Shown: positions 17,175 through 26,210, numbered from the stretch's first letter. The stretch is DNA of 64,000 nucleotides from Urinicoccus massiliensis (GCF_900120405.1 NZ_LT635492.1:205478-269477); one strand, 5' to 3'. Program-made: numbers and translations. Notes: generated by a model not told the origin, from the letters alone.

Positions 17175-18380
17175 ATGAAAAAAATAGTCGGTTTATTACT
17201 TTGTTTTATACTTTTTTCACAAAACATATATGCCAATCCAACATTTGTGCTTATTCAAAACAAAAGGACAAGTGTTGATCCTGTCAAAGTTGAAGTCAAT
17301 GGAAATACCTTACAGTCAGTATTTCAGCCCTTTGCCTATGGGAATAGGACTCTAGTACCTATTCGAGAAATTACAGAATCCATGGGGGCAAATGTAGCTT
17401 GGAATAATCAAAATAAAACAGCACAAATTTCCCTAGGAGACAATAAGGTTGTCCTACAAATTAATAGTCGGGCAGTTTACATCAACGGAAAGAAAAAACT
17501 CATTGATAAGAGTTCTATTCCTGTGTTTGCAACCTATCCAAAGGAAAATGAAACCAAAACCATGGTTCCCTTGCGTTTTTTGTCCGAGGCCTTGAATTTT
17601 AATGTGGACTGGAATCAAGAAAAACAGCAAGCCTCAATCTCTAATGTTAAGACGGTCTCTGTCATCAATACAAAAGATGTTTCAGAAGATAGTGGAAAGA
17701 AAACATCAGACAAGGCAGTGGATTTGACAAAAAAACCTGATGACAAAAATACAGATCAAGGGGAAAAAAGAGAAATTGCCAAAAAAGTAAAGGCGACAGG
17801 ACCTGTAACAGTAGTTATTGACGCAGGACATGGTGGCAAGGATAGTGGGGCTATTTCTCCCATAGACCCAAGTGTTAAAGAAAAAGATTTAACCTTAAAA
17901 GTAACAGGAATCCTAAAAGACCTCCTAAGAGCGAAAAACTATGAAGTTATTGAGACCAGGACCAGGGATGAATACATCGGTCTTGCTCAAAGAGCGGAAA
18001 TTGCCAATAGCAACCAAGCAGAAATTTTTGTAAGTATCCACTTTAATTCATCTACCAGCGGAATTGCCAGTGGGATTGAAGTCCTGTATGCACCTGAGGA
18101 TAGGGTAAAAATTAAAAAACATGAACAAATCCACCTAGCTAGAGCCTTGAATGACGAATTGAAAAAAGCTACAGGCTCAAGCATGAGAACTATGAAAAAA
18201 AGGCCGGATTTAGCTGTTCTTCGTTTGACAGAAATGCCTGCAGCCCTTTGTGAATTGGGCTTTGTTTCCAGCCCGACAGACCTAGAAAATATCACTCAAG
18301 ATAGCTATATTGAAAAATTAGCTCAAGGGGTAGCCAATGGTATTGAAAGATATGTAAATAACTATGTGGAGTTTGAATGA
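17175..18380 (+). CDS. N-acetylmuramoyl-L-alanine amidase with N-terminal copper-amine-oxidase-like domain
   Basis: Secreted, zinc-dependent cell-wall hydrolase cutting the amide bond between MurNAc and the stem peptide. 401 residues: signal peptide (about 1-20, ending IYANP), a copper amine oxidase N-terminal-type domain (about 35-160, with RTLVPIREITESMGANVAW and MVPLRFLSEAL) used as a wall/repeat module in Clostridia, a charged linker (about 165-210), and an Amidase_3 domain with VIDAGHGGKDSG (zinc His), a downstream Glu, SIHFNSS and the late catalytic Glu in ALCELGFVSS. Ends overlapping rdgB by 4 bases. Confidence 0.94.
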   Translation: MKKIVGLLLCFILFSQNIYANPTFVLIQNKRTSVDPVKVEVNGNTLQSVFQPFAYGNRTLVPIREITESMGANVAWNNQNKTAQISLGDNKVVLQINSRAVYINGKKKLIDKSSIPVFATYPKENETKTMVPLRFLSEALNFNVDWNQEKQQASISNVKTVSVINTKDVSEDSGKKTSDKAVDLTKKPDDKNTDQGEKREIAKKVKATGPVTVVIDAGHGGKDSGAISPIDPSVKEKDLTLKVTGILKDLLRAKNYEVIETRTRDEYIGLAQRAEIANSNQAEIFVSIHFNSSTSGIASGIEVLYAPEDRVKIKKHEQIHLARALNDELKKATGSSMRTMKKRPDLAVLRLTEMPAALCELGFVSSPTDLENITQDSYIEKLAQGVANGIERYVNNYVEFE

Positions 18381-18982
18381 AAAAGCTTATCTTATCAACA
18401 GACAATAAAAACAAAGTACTTGAAATAAAAGAGGCCTTGGCAGGACTCCCCTTAGAAGTTTATGCTAAGTCAGATTTTGTGGATAGGGAAATTCAGGTGG
18501 ATGAAAAGTATGACAGCCTAGAGGAAAATGCGAGAGTAAAGGCAGAAGCTTTGAAAAAATACGCTTCGGATTGCCTTATCCTGGCAGATGATACGGGACT
18601 CTTTATCCAAGCCTTGGGAGGAGAACCGGGCGTTCATTCTGCCCGCTATGCTGGAAACCATGATGACGATGCAAATATTAAAAAGGTTCTGGAAAAGCTA
18701 AAAGACCAAGAAAATCGGTCGGCCTATTTTAAAACAGTATTCGTTTTGCTGGACCCAGAAGGCGGAGAAAAGATTATTGAGGGAATCTGCCAGGGAAATA
18801 TTCTAAAAGACATTCAGGGACCCAGGACCTTTGGATATGATCCAATTTTCCAACCCAAAGGCAGAGAGTCTTCTTTTGCTGAAATGACCATTCATGAGAA
18901 AAATGAGATTAGCCATCGGGGCAAGGCTCTTGAAGGCTTGAGAAAATACCTAAAGAATCTTTTAGGAGAAAGTCAAAATTAA
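18377..18982 (+). CDS. rdgB: XTP/dITP pyrophosphatase (RdgB/HAM1 family)
   Basis: House-cleaning pyrophosphatase that converts dITP, ITP and XTP to monophosphates so that deaminated purines are not incorporated. 201 residues: STDNKNKVLEIKEAL at the N-terminus binds the triphosphate, LADDTGLFIQALGGEPGVHSAR holds the catalytic acidic residues, and FGYDPIF and SHRGKAL complete the family pattern. Translationally coupled to the amidase by a 4-base ATGA overlap. Only 17 bases separate its stop codon from the tRNA promoter. Confidence 0.96.
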   Translation: MKKLILSTDNKNKVLEIKEALAGLPLEVYAKSDFVDREIQVDEKYDSLEENARVKAEALKKYASDCLILADDTGLFIQALGGEPGVHSARYAGNHDDDANIKKVLEKLKDQENRSAYFKTVFVLLDPEGGEKIIEGICQGNILKDIQGPRTFGYDPIFQPKGRESSFAEMTIHEKNEISHRGKALEGLRKYLKNLLGESQN

Positions 18983-18999
18983 AAAATCAAAAATAAAGC

Positions 19000-19028
19000 T
19001 TGACACTATCTAGGATCGATGATAAGAT
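19000..19028 (+). promoter_or_regulatory. Promoter of the tRNA cluster
   Basis: TTGACA at 19000-19005 and TAAGAT at 19023-19028, spacer 17 bases, about 32 bases upstream of tRNA-His. A consensus -35 box fits a strong stable-RNA promoter. Confidence 0.75.
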
Positions 19029-19060
19029 ATTTTATGTTGTCAATACAATTTTGACAGATG

Positions 19061-19137
19061 GTGGGTATGGCCTAGTTGGTTAGGGCGCCAGATTGTGGCT
19101 CTGGAGGTCGTGGGTTCGAATCCCACTATCCACCCCA
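19061..19137 (+). tRNA. tRNA-His (anticodon GTG)
   Basis: Full cloverleaf: acceptor GTGGGTA pairs with TATCCAC, discriminator C73 and encoded CCA at 19135-19137. The anticodon stem CCAGA/TCTGG carries loop TTGTGGC, giving anticodon GTG. The G at 19060 is the expected extra G-1 of tRNA-His, opposite C73. Confidence 0.97.
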
Positions 19138-19139
19138 GA

Positions 19140-19215
19140 GATCCATTAGCTCAGTCGGTAGAGCACCTGACTTTTAATCAGGGTGTCCCGCGTTCGAGTC
19201 GCGGATGGATCACCA
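19140..19215 (+). tRNA. tRNA-Lys (anticodon TTT)
   Basis: Acceptor GATCCAT pairs with ATGGATC, discriminator A, encoded CCA to 19215. Anticodon stem CCTGA/TCAGG encloses loop CTTTTAA, anticodon TTT. Two bases after tRNA-His. Confidence 0.97.
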
Positions 19216-19219
19216 AGAT

Positions 19220-19303
19220 GCGGGAATGGCGGAATTGGCAGACGCGCTAGACTTAGGATCTAGTGTCTTTGACGTGGGGGTTCAAGTCCTCTTTCCCGCA
19301 CCA
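19220..19303 (+). tRNA. tRNA-Leu (anticodon TAG)
   Basis: Acceptor GCGGGAA pairs with TTCCCGC, discriminator A, encoded CCA to 19303. Anticodon stem CTAGA/TCTAG with loop CTTAGGA gives TAG. The long variable arm (84 bases in all) is as expected for leucine. Confidence 0.97.
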
Positions 19304-19304
19304 T

Positions 19305-19354
19305 AAGAATAAAAAAGCGTGTACAGTTTTTACTGTACACGCTTTTTTATTCTT
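19305..19354. terminator. Terminator of the tRNA operon (bidirectional)
   Basis: Perfect 22-bp stem, arms 19305-19326 and 19333-19354, loop 6 bases. A/T-rich stem ends give T-runs in both directions and the core is GCGTGTACAG. Directly follows the tRNA-Leu CCA. Confidence 0.93.
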
Positions 19355-19637
19355 AACCACTTTTAGGCAGAAAATAGGGTGCCTATAATAACCGCTGGGA
19401 CAAGGATTCATAGATCCTAAAAACTAGATTTGGCTGGAAAATCTGGAGGGTCTATGTCTTTGAAAATTTCCTTAAATATCAATTCTATGTGGTATAATAT
19501 AGCTGATAAGAAATATCAAATTTATTCTATTTTGCGTAAAGGTTCTTATATTATTTTGTAAAGAGGCCATGCTCAGTATTGTCTTATGTAGAATATTTAA
19601 AAATAAGAGGATTATTGGGGCGTGGAGGAGGTGAAAA
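19355..19637. other. Intergenic region between tRNA terminator and hydrolase gene
   Basis: About 280 AT-rich bases without an open frame of note. A TATAAT at 19493-19498 may be a -10 box, but no good -35 lies at the right distance. No repeat or further hairpin seen. Confidence 0.6.
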
Positions 19638-20576
19638 ATGACTCTAACATATAAAATAGCAGCAGGGATTGTAAGCTTGTTGGGAGTAAAAAAGATTTTT
19701 AGAAGGTCTAAAGAAGATATATTGAACTATGCCAAGAAACAAAATGCCAAGTCAACCTTTGATATAAACAAGGCCATGAAAAGGGCGAGTAGGAAGAAAT
19801 ATTTTCTTTTTGACAGAAAGGTCCAGGAATATAGGCTTTTAACTTATCAAAAAAGCGAAGAGCCAGCAGAAGGGGCAGTCTTCTACCTATTTGGTGGAGG
19901 GATGATTACAGGGCCGGATAAGTTGGATTTTTCCCTTGCTGAAAGAATCATGAACAAAACCGGTAAGGACGTTTACTTTTTATTTTATCCCCTATGCACT
20001 GAAGATGGAAATATAAGAAAAACTTATGAGGTTTGTTTCGAAAGCTATAAAATAATGACAGGGGTATATAGGGCGGAAAATATAGGGATATTGGGCTTTT
20101 CGTCCGGGGCTTGCCTAGCCCTTGGAATTTTCTTGCATAACAATGCCTTGGGGAGGCCCCTTCCCATGCCGGGGAAAATTATCGCTGTTTCTCCAGGTGG
20201 ACTTCCGGATTTAAGGCTGGATAAGAATAAGGAAATTTGGAGAAAAGTAAATGCCTTGAGCCATAAGGACATCATCCTGGATCCAACTTACTTCAAAACA
20301 GCCAGAGAAATTTTAAGAAATTCGGAAGACTTGCCTGAATATATGCTAGATGGAACAGTGGGGGACTTTACAGATTTTCCAAAGACCTATTTGTATTATG
20401 GTGGAAATGAATGTCTTTATGCCTTTGCAGAATATTTCAAAAAATCCATGGAAAAGTACAAGGCTCCATATAAAGTCGTTATTGGAGAAGGAATGTGCCA
20501 TTGCTATCCCCTATTAAGATTTTTCAAAGAAGGTAGGGATGCACAAGATGCCATTATTGGATTGTTAAAGGCTTAA
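19638..20576 (+). CDS. Alpha/beta hydrolase (HSL/acetyl-esterase type)
   Basis: Esterase/lipase-like hydrolase of 312 residues, probably acting on small esters. The oxyanion motif appears as FGGGM instead of HGGG (about residue 82). The nucleophile elbow GFSSGA (about 151-156) supplies Ser, with the acidic residue likely in the GGNECLY segment and His in GMCHCYP (about 288-293). The N-terminal stretch (TYKIAAGIVSLLG) is hydrophobic and may be a membrane anchor. It has a strong AGGAGGTG site. It pairs with the methyltransferase-like gene 115 bases downstream; both sit between core operons and look like accessory genes. Substrate unknown. Confidence 0.85.
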   Translation: MTLTYKIAAGIVSLLGVKKIFRRSKEDILNYAKKQNAKSTFDINKAMKRASRKKYFLFDRKVQEYRLLTYQKSEEPAEGAVFYLFGGGMITGPDKLDFSLAERIMNKTGKDVYFLFYPLCTEDGNIRKTYEVCFESYKIMTGVYRAENIGILGFSSGACLALGIFLHNNALGRPLPMPGKIIAVSPGGLPDLRLDKNKEIWRKVNALSHKDIILDPTYFKTAREILRNSEDLPEYMLDGTVGDFTDFPKTYLYYGGNECLYAFAEYFKKSMEKYKAPYKVVIGEGMCHCYPLLRFFKEGRDAQDAIIGLLKA

Positions 20577-20691
20577 TCCGACAATAAAAATAGGCAAGTA
20601 AGAATCCAAGAATCAAGTCAAAAAATATTTTTGTATGGGCATTAAACTCATCTTCCCTACGAAGAGTGGAATTAAATGGAGAGAGTGGAAA

Positions 20692-21183
20692 ATGAAATCA
20701 AAAGAATTTGAAATGCCCGCTTTTGGAGTAGGGCCAATCTATGTTTTAACTTGTTTGTTACTGACTATAGGAGGACTATACTTACATTTTAAAGGCTTTT
20801 TGAGTCTAGGCCAATGTAAACAGGGACAATTCATTTTTAGGATTACGGGTCTTGTCTTAATATTGGCAGGTTTATATTTATGGATACAAGCAGTTATAGT
20901 CGAGAAGATAAACAGGAAAACCCATGAAGGCAAATTGATTACTACAGGCGTCTATAGTCTTGTTAGAAATCCAGTCTATACAGCCTTTATATTTGTCTTT
21001 ACAGGTATATTGCTTTTGACAGGCAACATCATTTTATTGGGACTTCCAGTATTCTTTTGGGCTTTTTTAACCATACTGATGAAAAAAACTGAGGAAAAAT
21101 GGTTGAAGAATAAATTTGGCCAGGAATATCAAATATATTCAAGTAAAGTCAATAGGGTAATACCTTGGTTTAAGAGGAAATAG
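20692..21183 (+). CDS. Isoprenylcysteine carboxyl methyltransferase-family membrane protein
   Basis: About 163 residues with four membrane helices and the SAM-binding signature of the ICMT/PEMT family: GKLITTGVYSLVRNPVYTAF (about 80-99) followed after a helix by the conserved Glu of KKTEEKWLKNKFGQEYQIY. Bacterial relatives methylate lipids or unknown small molecules; protein prenylation is not expected here. An in-frame ATG at 20635 lacks a ribosome-binding site, while ATG 20692 follows GAGAGTGG, so the shorter form is preferred. It probably shares a transcript with the hydrolase and ends at the bidirectional terminator at 21213-21254. Confidence 0.82.
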   Translation: MKSKEFEMPAFGVGPIYVLTCLLLTIGGLYLHFKGFLSLGQCKQGQFIFRITGLVLILAGLYLWIQAVIVEKINRKTHEGKLITTGVYSLVRNPVYTAFIFVFTGILLLTGNIILLGLPVFFWAFLTILMKKTEEKWLKNKFGQEYQIYSSKVNRVIPWFKRK

Positions 21184-21212
21184 CTTCTATAATGGAACAT
21201 GAAGCTAGAAAC

Positions 21213-21254
21213 AAAATGAACCACCTGGGATATAAAATCCAGGTGGTTCATTTT
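21213..21254. terminator. Bidirectional terminator between convergent genes
   Basis: Perfect 16-bp stem, arms 21213-21228 and 21239-21254, containing GAACCACCTGG and flanked by A4/T4. It serves both the methyltransferase gene and the oppositely transcribed M29 aminopeptidase, whose stop is 11 bases away. Confidence 0.9.
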
Positions 21255-21264
21255 GCTTGTATAT

Positions 21265-22494
21265 TTAAAATTCCTTGGCAAAGTTTCCGTTTTCAAAAAT
21301 TTGAATTCTTTTGCCATCTTTTGTTAGGCCAATAATGCTCAGGTCTTTTGACCCTACCATAAAGTCTTCGTGGACCAAGGAGTCGTTAGCCCCTCTTTCA
21401 AGAAGATCTTGGGAAGACAGGTTTCCAAACCCTTCTAAACAAGTGGGATAGGCCTTGCCAATAGCTAAGTGGCATGAGGCATTTTCATCGTATAGGGTGT
21501 TGTAAAAAAGCAAGTTTGTGTTGGAAATAGGAGAGTCGTAGGGGACCAGGGCTACTTCTCCCAGTCGTTTAGATCCCTCATCAGTGTCGATTAATTTAGC
21601 CAAGATATCTCGACCTTCTTTAGCATCAAACTCTACGACTTTTCCTCCTTCAAAACGAAGTTTAAAATCACGAATAATATTTCCGCCATAGTTAAAAGGT
21701 TTTGTCGAATAAACGACACCATCCACTCGGTCCCTATGAGGGAGAGTAAAGACTTCTTCTGTTGGAATATTTGGCACAAAGGGAATATCTTTTGGAGTCT
21801 TTGAATCGGCAGCAGACCAAATATGGTTTTCTGGCAGGCCAATGGTAAGGTCTGTTCCAAGAGAGTTTTTGTAGATTAAAGAATCAAATTGGTAGTGGTT
21901 TAATTTATCTGCCAGGGCATTGAGACGGTTGAGGTGGTTTTCCCAATTTTCTAAGGTATGGTCATCAATCCGGCTAGTGGAAAAAATTTGTTCCCAAAGT
22001 TTTTCCAGGGCTTGGTCATGACTTAATTCAGGGAAGAGGTGGGTGGCCCAACTTTTTACAGCGACACCGGCAACACACCATTGGTGTTGGTCGCTCATCA
22101 TGTCTTCGTTGAAATTTTTTAAGGCAATGGAACGGGCGGTACTAGCACCTTTAATCTTATTGGCATCAATTTCTTTTAATAAAGAGGGGTCTTGTCCCAC
22201 CAGACTTAATAGGGCGATGTTGTCTTGACGATATTCTTCGTATTGGGTTTGCAGAGTCTTACTTACTTTTGAAAGATTTTCTTGGGACATGTATTGGTAG
22301 TTTAAGAGAGTGAGCTTTTCATCATTCCAAAGAACTTCTACTTCTCTGGCACCTTGTTCATAGGCGACTTTAGCACACATTTCAGCAAAAAAGGCGACTT
22401 CAATCGGGCAGCGAATGACTAACTTTTGACCTATTTGTATATTAACCCCCTTAAGGATTAGAACTTTAGCATATTCATTAAAACGAAAATCCAT
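21265..22494 (-). CDS. M29 family metallo-aminopeptidase (AmpS/PepS/AmpT-like)
   Basis: Cytosolic dimetal aminopeptidase of 409 residues, the family's usual length. Family hallmarks: GQKLVIRCPIE in the N-terminal domain, then in the metal-binding C-terminal domain NIPTEEVFTLPHRDRVDG (metal-binding Glu), FEGGKVVEFDAKEG, RLGEVALVP with Glu, CHLAIGKAYP with His and NDSLVHEDFMVGS with His and Asp. Strong AGGAGGT site before the ATG. It is transcribed alone, divergently from rpsB and convergent with the accessory pair. Confidence 0.94.
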   Translation of the reverse strand: MDFRFNEYAKVLILKGVNIQIGQKLVIRCPIEVAFFAEMCAKVAYEQGAREVEVLWNDEKLTLLNYQYMSQENLSKVSKTLQTQYEEYRQDNIALLSLVGQDPSLLKEIDANKIKGASTARSIALKNFNEDMMSDQHQWCVAGVAVKSWATHLFPELSHDQALEKLWEQIFSTSRIDDHTLENWENHLNRLNALADKLNHYQFDSLIYKNSLGTDLTIGLPENHIWSAADSKTPKDIPFVPNIPTEEVFTLPHRDRVDGVVYSTKPFNYGGNIIRDFKLRFEGGKVVEFDAKEGRDILAKLIDTDEGSKRLGEVALVPYDSPISNTNLLFYNTLYDENASCHLAIGKAYPTCLEGFGNLSSQDLLERGANDSLVHEDFMVGSKDLSIIGLTKDGKRIQIFENGNFAKEF

Positions 22495-22529
22495 TTTTAC
22501 CTCCTATATATTTTCAAACTAACATATCT

Positions 22530-22557
22530 ATTATATACTAAAAAATTCTAAGTTAAA
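22530..22557 (-). promoter_or_regulatory. Likely promoter of the M29 aminopeptidase gene
   Basis: On the minus strand TTTAAC (22552-22557) and TATAAT (22530-22535) are separated by 16 bases, about 35 bases before the ATG. The -10 box is perfect and the -35 weak. Confidence 0.5.
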
Positions 22558-22570
22558 ACTATGAAATTTC

Positions 22571-22599
22571 TTGTATTCACACCTCTTCTATGGTAGAAT
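22571..22599 (+). promoter_or_regulatory. Promoter of the rpsB operon
   Basis: TTGTAT at 22571-22576 and TAGAAT at 22594-22599 with a 17-base spacer. The start of transcription would fall near 22606, giving a leader of about 90 bases before rpsB. Confidence 0.65.
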
Positions 22600-22605
22600 A
22601 ACAAA

Positions 22606-22698
22606 GAAATGAATACACACATCTTTCGATGTTTTGTAGTTGCCTTTCAGGTTTGCAAAACGCTAAAAAAGATGGAGGAAAAAACAAAAGGAGGAACT
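22606..22698 (+). promoter_or_regulatory. rpsB 5' leader, possible S2 autoregulatory structure
   Basis: An untranslated leader of about 90 bases. It contains a hairpin with GTTTTG pairing to CAAAAC across a loop holding GCCTTTCAGGT, located before the AAAGGAGG site. Ribosomal protein S2 leaders act in feedback control in several bacteria; whether this one does is only inferred. Confidence 0.35.
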
Positions 22699-23454
22699 AT
22701 GTCAGTAGTTAGTATGAAAAGCCTATTAGAGGCAGGTGTACATTTTGGACACCAAACAAGAAGATGGAACCCTAAAATGGCAAAGTATATCTTTACAGAA
22801 AGAAATGGGATTTATATCATTGACCTACAAAAAACTGTAAAGAAAATTGAAGAAGCCTATGATTATGTTCGAGAAGTTGCAGCAAACGGTGGGGAAATTT
22901 TGTTTGTAGGAACAAAAAAACAAGCCCAAGATGCAATTGGTAAAGAAGCAAGCAAATGTGGCATGCCTTACATCAACCAACGTTGGTTAGGGGGCCTATT
23001 AACGAATTATAAAACAATCCGTAAGAGAATTGACCGTCTAGAAGAATTAGAACGCATGGAAGAAGATGGCACTTTTGATGTACTTCCAAAGAAAGAAGTT
23101 ATTAAATTACGCCATGAAGCAGAACGTCTTGAAAAATTCTTAGGTGGAATCAAGAATATGAATGGGACACCAGATGCAATTTATATTGTTGACCCCAAGA
23201 AAGAACAAATTGCAGTAAAAGAAGCTCAAATTTTAGGAATTCCTGTAATTGGAATCTTAGATACAAACTGCGATCCAGACGAAGTTGACTACCCAATTCC
23301 TGGAAACGATGATGCAATTCGTGCGGTAAAATTAATTACTGAAACTATGGCCAATGCAGTTATTGAAGGAAAACAAGGTCTTCAAGACTCTGAAGAAGTA
23401 AGCCAAGAATCAGAAGACAAGGAAGAAGAAACAACAGAAGAAGTCGAAGCTTAA
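22699..23454 (+). CDS. rpsB: 30S ribosomal protein S2
   Basis: Structural protein of the small ribosomal subunit, 251 residues. Typical segments: [61 protein letters not shown] and [25 protein letters not shown]. The C-terminal tail is acidic (rich in Glu). An in-frame ATG 90 bases upstream would add 30 residues unlike S2; the ATG at 22699 directly follows AAAGGAGG and matches the family N-terminus. It opens the conserved rpsB-tsf-pyrH-frr order; an attenuator-like hairpin follows. Confidence 0.97.
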   Translation: MSVVSMKSLLEAGVHFGHQTRRWNPKMAKYIFTERNGIYIIDLQKTVKKIEEAYDYVREVAANGGEILFVGTKKQAQDAIGKEASKCGMPYINQRWLGGLLTNYKTIRKRIDRLEELERMEEDGTFDVLPKKEVIKLRHEAERLEKFLGGIKNMNGTPDAIYIVDPKKEQIAVKEAQILGIPVIGILDTNCDPDEVDYPIPGNDDAIRAVKLITETMANAVIEGKQGLQDSEEVSQESEDKEEETTEEVEA

Positions 23455-23465
23455 GCAATTAAATA

Positions 23466-23494
23466 GGGTTCCTGCCTTTGGGAACTCTTTTTTT
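23466..23494 (+). terminator. Hairpin terminator/attenuator between rpsB and tsf
   Basis: Stem GGGTTCC (23466-23472) with GGAACTC (23481-23487), loop of 8, then seven T (23488-23494). In-operon terminators here probably set the ratio of S2 to EF-Ts. Confidence 0.8.
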
Positions 23495-23514
23495 ATGAAA
23501 GGATGGAGGATATT

Positions 23515-24168
23515 ATGGCAGTTACAGCAAAAATGGTAAAAGAATTACGTGAACAAACCGGTGCAGGAATGATGGACTGTAAAAAAGTTCTAACAGAAAC
23601 CAATGGAGACATTGACAAGGCAGTTGACCTATTAAGAGAAAAGGGTCTAGCAAGTGTTGCTAAAAAAGCCGGAAGAATTGCATCTGAAGGATTGGTAGAT
23701 TCTTATATTCACGCTGGACGTATTGGGGTTTTAATTGAAGTAAACTCTGAAACTGATTTTGTTGCAAAAAATGAAGAGTTCAAGAGCTTCGTTAAAGACA
23801 TGGCTATGCAAGTTGCAGCAGTAAACCCTCAATATGTTTCTAGAGAAGAAGTACCTGCTGAATTGGTTGAACATGAAAAAGAAGTTTTAACTGAACAAGC
23901 TAGACATGAAAACAAACCTGAAAAAATCATCGAAAAAATGGTTCAAGGTCGTCTTGAAAAATACTATGAAGAAATTTGCCTTCTTGATCAACACTTTATC
24001 AAAGATGGTGATTTAAAAGTACAGGATGTTCTAAACAACCTAATTGCTAAAATTGGTGAAAACATTAAAATTCGTCGATTTGTACGTTTTGAAGTTGGCG
24101 AAGGTCTAGAAAAGAAAGAAGAAGATTTTGCTGAAGAAGTAGCAAAACAAATGGGAACAAACGCATAA
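23515..24168 (+). CDS. tsf: Elongation factor Ts
   Basis: Nucleotide exchange factor for EF-Tu, about 217 residues, shorter than the E. coli protein, as often in Firmicutes. N-terminal UBA-like domain with [19 protein letters not shown] and [11 protein letters not shown]. Core with [19 protein letters not shown], the segment that contacts EF-Tu. ATG 23515 follows GGAGG with suitable spacing; the ATG at 23503 lies in the ribosome-binding site itself. Part of the rpsB-tsf-pyrH-frr block. Confidence 0.97.
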   Translation: MAVTAKMVKELREQTGAGMMDCKKVLTETNGDIDKAVDLLREKGLASVAKKAGRIASEGLVDSYIHAGRIGVLIEVNSETDFVAKNEEFKSFVKDMAMQVAAVNPQYVSREEVPAELVEHEKEVLTEQARHENKPEKIIEKMVQGRLEKYYEEICLLDQHFIKDGDLKVQDVLNNLIAKIGENIKIRRFVRFEVGEGLEKKEEDFAEEVAKQMGTNA

Positions 24169-24180
24169 TAAGGAGGTCTT

Positions 24181-24888
24181 ATGGGTCCTAAGTATTCCAG
24201 AATAGTTCTTAAACTCAGTGGAGAAGCAATGGCTGGGAATGCAGGGGTCGGAATTGACACCGACATTGTCCAAGTGATTGCAAAAAAAGTTAAAGAAGTG
24301 CATGATTTGGGAGTTGAAACGAGTATCGTAGTTGGTGGTGGAAATTTTTGGCGGGGACGAGATTCCGGAGACATGGACCGCGCAACCTCTGATTATATGG
24401 GAATGCTTGGAACGGTAATGAATGCCTTGGCCTTGCAGGATGCCCTCGAGGGCTTAAATGCCGTAACAAGGGTACAAACGGCCATTGAAATGAAACAAGT
24501 GGCTGAACCCTATATTCGAAGAAGAGCCATACGCCATCTTGAAAAAGGGCGGATTGTCATCTTTGCCGGAGGCACAGGCAACCCATACTTCTCTACAGAC
24601 ACGACGGCAGCATTAAGGGCTGCAGAAATAGATGCGGATGTAATCTTATTAGCTAAAAAAGGTGTGGATGGAATCTATGATTCTGACCCTAAAACCAATG
24701 AAAAGGCAAAGAAGTTTGATGAGTTGACGTATTTTGAAATTCTGAAAAGGGAATTAAAAATTATGGATTCAACGGCTACAAGCCTGTGTATGGATAATAA
24801 GATTCCTTTAATTGTTTTTGGTATTGATGAACCTTCCAATATTGTAGATGTTGTAAAGGGATCTACAATAGGAACAAATGTAAAGTAA
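24181..24888 (+). CDS. pyrH: UMP kinase
   Basis: Hexameric bacterial UMP kinase of the amino-acid-kinase fold, phosphorylating UMP to UDP. 235 residues: [13 protein letters not shown] near the N-terminus, [11 protein letters not shown], the uridine-binding region with [32 protein letters not shown], and [10 protein letters not shown]. Complete, with AAGGAGG before the ATG, 12 bases after tsf. Confidence 0.97.
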   Translation: MGPKYSRIVLKLSGEAMAGNAGVGIDTDIVQVIAKKVKEVHDLGVETSIVVGGGNFWRGRDSGDMDRATSDYMGMLGTVMNALALQDALEGLNAVTRVQTAIEMKQVAEPYIRRRAIRHLEKGRIVIFAGGTGNPYFSTDTTAALRAAEIDADVILLAKKGVDGIYDSDPKTNEKAKKFDELTYFEILKRELKIMDSTATSLCMDNKIPLIVFGIDEPSNIVDVVKGSTIGTNVK

Positions 24889-24898
24889 GGAGATTCTT

Positions 24899-25456
24899 AT
24901 GATTTCTGATATAAAAAATGATGCTACTGGTCGCATGAAAAAGACAATCCAAGTCTTAGAGGAAGACCTGCAATCCATTCGAGCTGGACGGGCCAATCCA
25001 AGCTTATTGGACCGTATTCACGTTGACTATTATGGACAAAGTACACCATTAAACCAAATGGCTGGAATATCAGCACCAGAACCAAGACTCTTAGCCATTC
25101 AACCTTGGGATGCAAATGCAATACCAGAAATTGAAAAGGCAATTTTAAAAAGCGATCTTGGCTTAAACCCCTCCAATGATGGCAAAATTGTTCGATTGGT
25201 GATTCCACAACTGACTGAGGAAAGAAGAAAAGACTTAATCAAGGTTGTGAAAAAAGATGGAGAAGATTCCAAAATCGCGATTCGAAACATAAGACGTGAA
25301 ATGGTTGATTCTGTGAAAAAAATGGAAAAAGATAAGGAAATTTCCGAAGATGAATTAAAAGTCGCAGAAAAAGAGATTCAAGACCTTACAGACAAGTATA
25401 TTAAAGAAATTGATGCTGTAGTGGAGAGAAAAGAAAAAGAATTGTTGGAAATATAA
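24899..25456 (+). CDS. frr: Ribosome recycling factor
   Basis: Splits post-termination ribosomes with EF-G. 185 residues, standard length: [40 protein letters not shown], the [19 protein letters not shown] segment, [11 protein letters not shown] and the long C-terminal helix. It begins 10 bases after pyrH. A terminator-like hairpin follows before uppS. Confidence 0.97.
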   Translation: MISDIKNDATGRMKKTIQVLEEDLQSIRAGRANPSLLDRIHVDYYGQSTPLNQMAGISAPEPRLLAIQPWDANAIPEIEKAILKSDLGLNPSNDGKIVRLVIPQLTEERRKDLIKVVKKDGEDSKIAIRNIRREMVDSVKKMEKDKEISEDELKVAEKEIQDLTDKYIKEIDAVVERKEKELLEI

Positions 25457-25457
25457 G

Positions 25458-25480
25458 AAACTCCCTTAAGGGAGTTTTTT
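25458..25480 (+). terminator. Terminator hairpin between frr and uppS
   Basis: AAACTCCC-TTAA-GGGAGTTT (arms 25458-25465 and 25470-25477) then T's to 25480. The next gene starts 16 bases later without an evident promoter, so it may be partial attenuation within a longer operon. Confidence 0.8.
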
Positions 25481-25496
25481 ATATTAAGGAGATTTT

Positions 25497-26210
25497 ATGG
25501 AGCTTTTGAACTTACCAAAACACGTTGCGATTATCATGGATGGGAATGGTCGCTGGGCAAAAAAAAGAAATTTACCCAGGACAGCAGGACACAAGGCTGG
25601 GGCATCTAGGGTAAAGGAAATCATTGAGACCAGTGGGAATCTAGGAATAAAAAGTTTATCCTTGTTTGCTTTTTCAACAGAAAACTGGAAAAGACCTGAA
25701 AAAGAGGTTAAGAACATTATGAAGTTATTGGAGTACTATTTAAAAAATAACTCTGATGACTTGAAAGATAATGGTATCCGCTTGAATATACTTGGAGATT
25801 TGTCTAAGCTGTCAAAATCACTCCAGGAAGAAGTAAACTTGGCGTTGTTGAAAACAGAAAATAATGATAAAATGATATTAAATATCGGGTTAAATTATGG
25901 GAGCCAAGATGAAATTTTCCGAGCCATGAAAAAGACACTGGAGGACTTTATTGACCAGGGGAAAGACCCCCTTACAATCAGTCAAGAGGATTTTGAAAAC
26001 CATTTAGATACTAAGGGTCAAGACATGGTCGACTTTTTAATTAGACCAAGTGGCGAGTATCGGATAAGCAACTTTTTATTGTACCAATGTGCCTATGCAG
26101 AGTTTTGGTTTTCAGATATTTTATGGCCGGATTTCACCAAGGAAAAGTATATGGAAGCCTTAGATGAATATTCCAAAAGACAGAGACGATTTGGAGGAAT
26201 AAATGTCTAA
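25497..26210 (+). CDS. uppS: Undecaprenyl diphosphate synthase (cis-prenyltransferase)
   Basis: Makes the C55 lipid carrier for peptidoglycan from farnesyl and isopentenyl diphosphates. 237 residues: the MDGNGRWA motif with catalytic Asp at the N-terminus, LSLFAFSTENW, and the C-terminal IRPSGEYRISNFLLYQ and AEFWF substrate-binding motifs. The C-terminus overlaps cdsA by 8 bases. Together with cdsA, rseP and ispG it forms the usual envelope/isoprenoid block. Confidence 0.96.
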   Translation: MELLNLPKHVAIIMDGNGRWAKKRNLPRTAGHKAGASRVKEIIETSGNLGIKSLSLFAFSTENWKRPEKEVKNIMKLLEYYLKNNSDDLKDNGIRLNILGDLSKLSKSLQEEVNLALLKTENNDKMILNIGLNYGSQDEIFRAMKKTLEDFIDQGKDPLTISQEDFENHLDTKGQDMVDFLIRPSGEYRISNFLLYQCAYAEFWFSDILWPDFTKEKYMEALDEYSKRQRRFGGINV

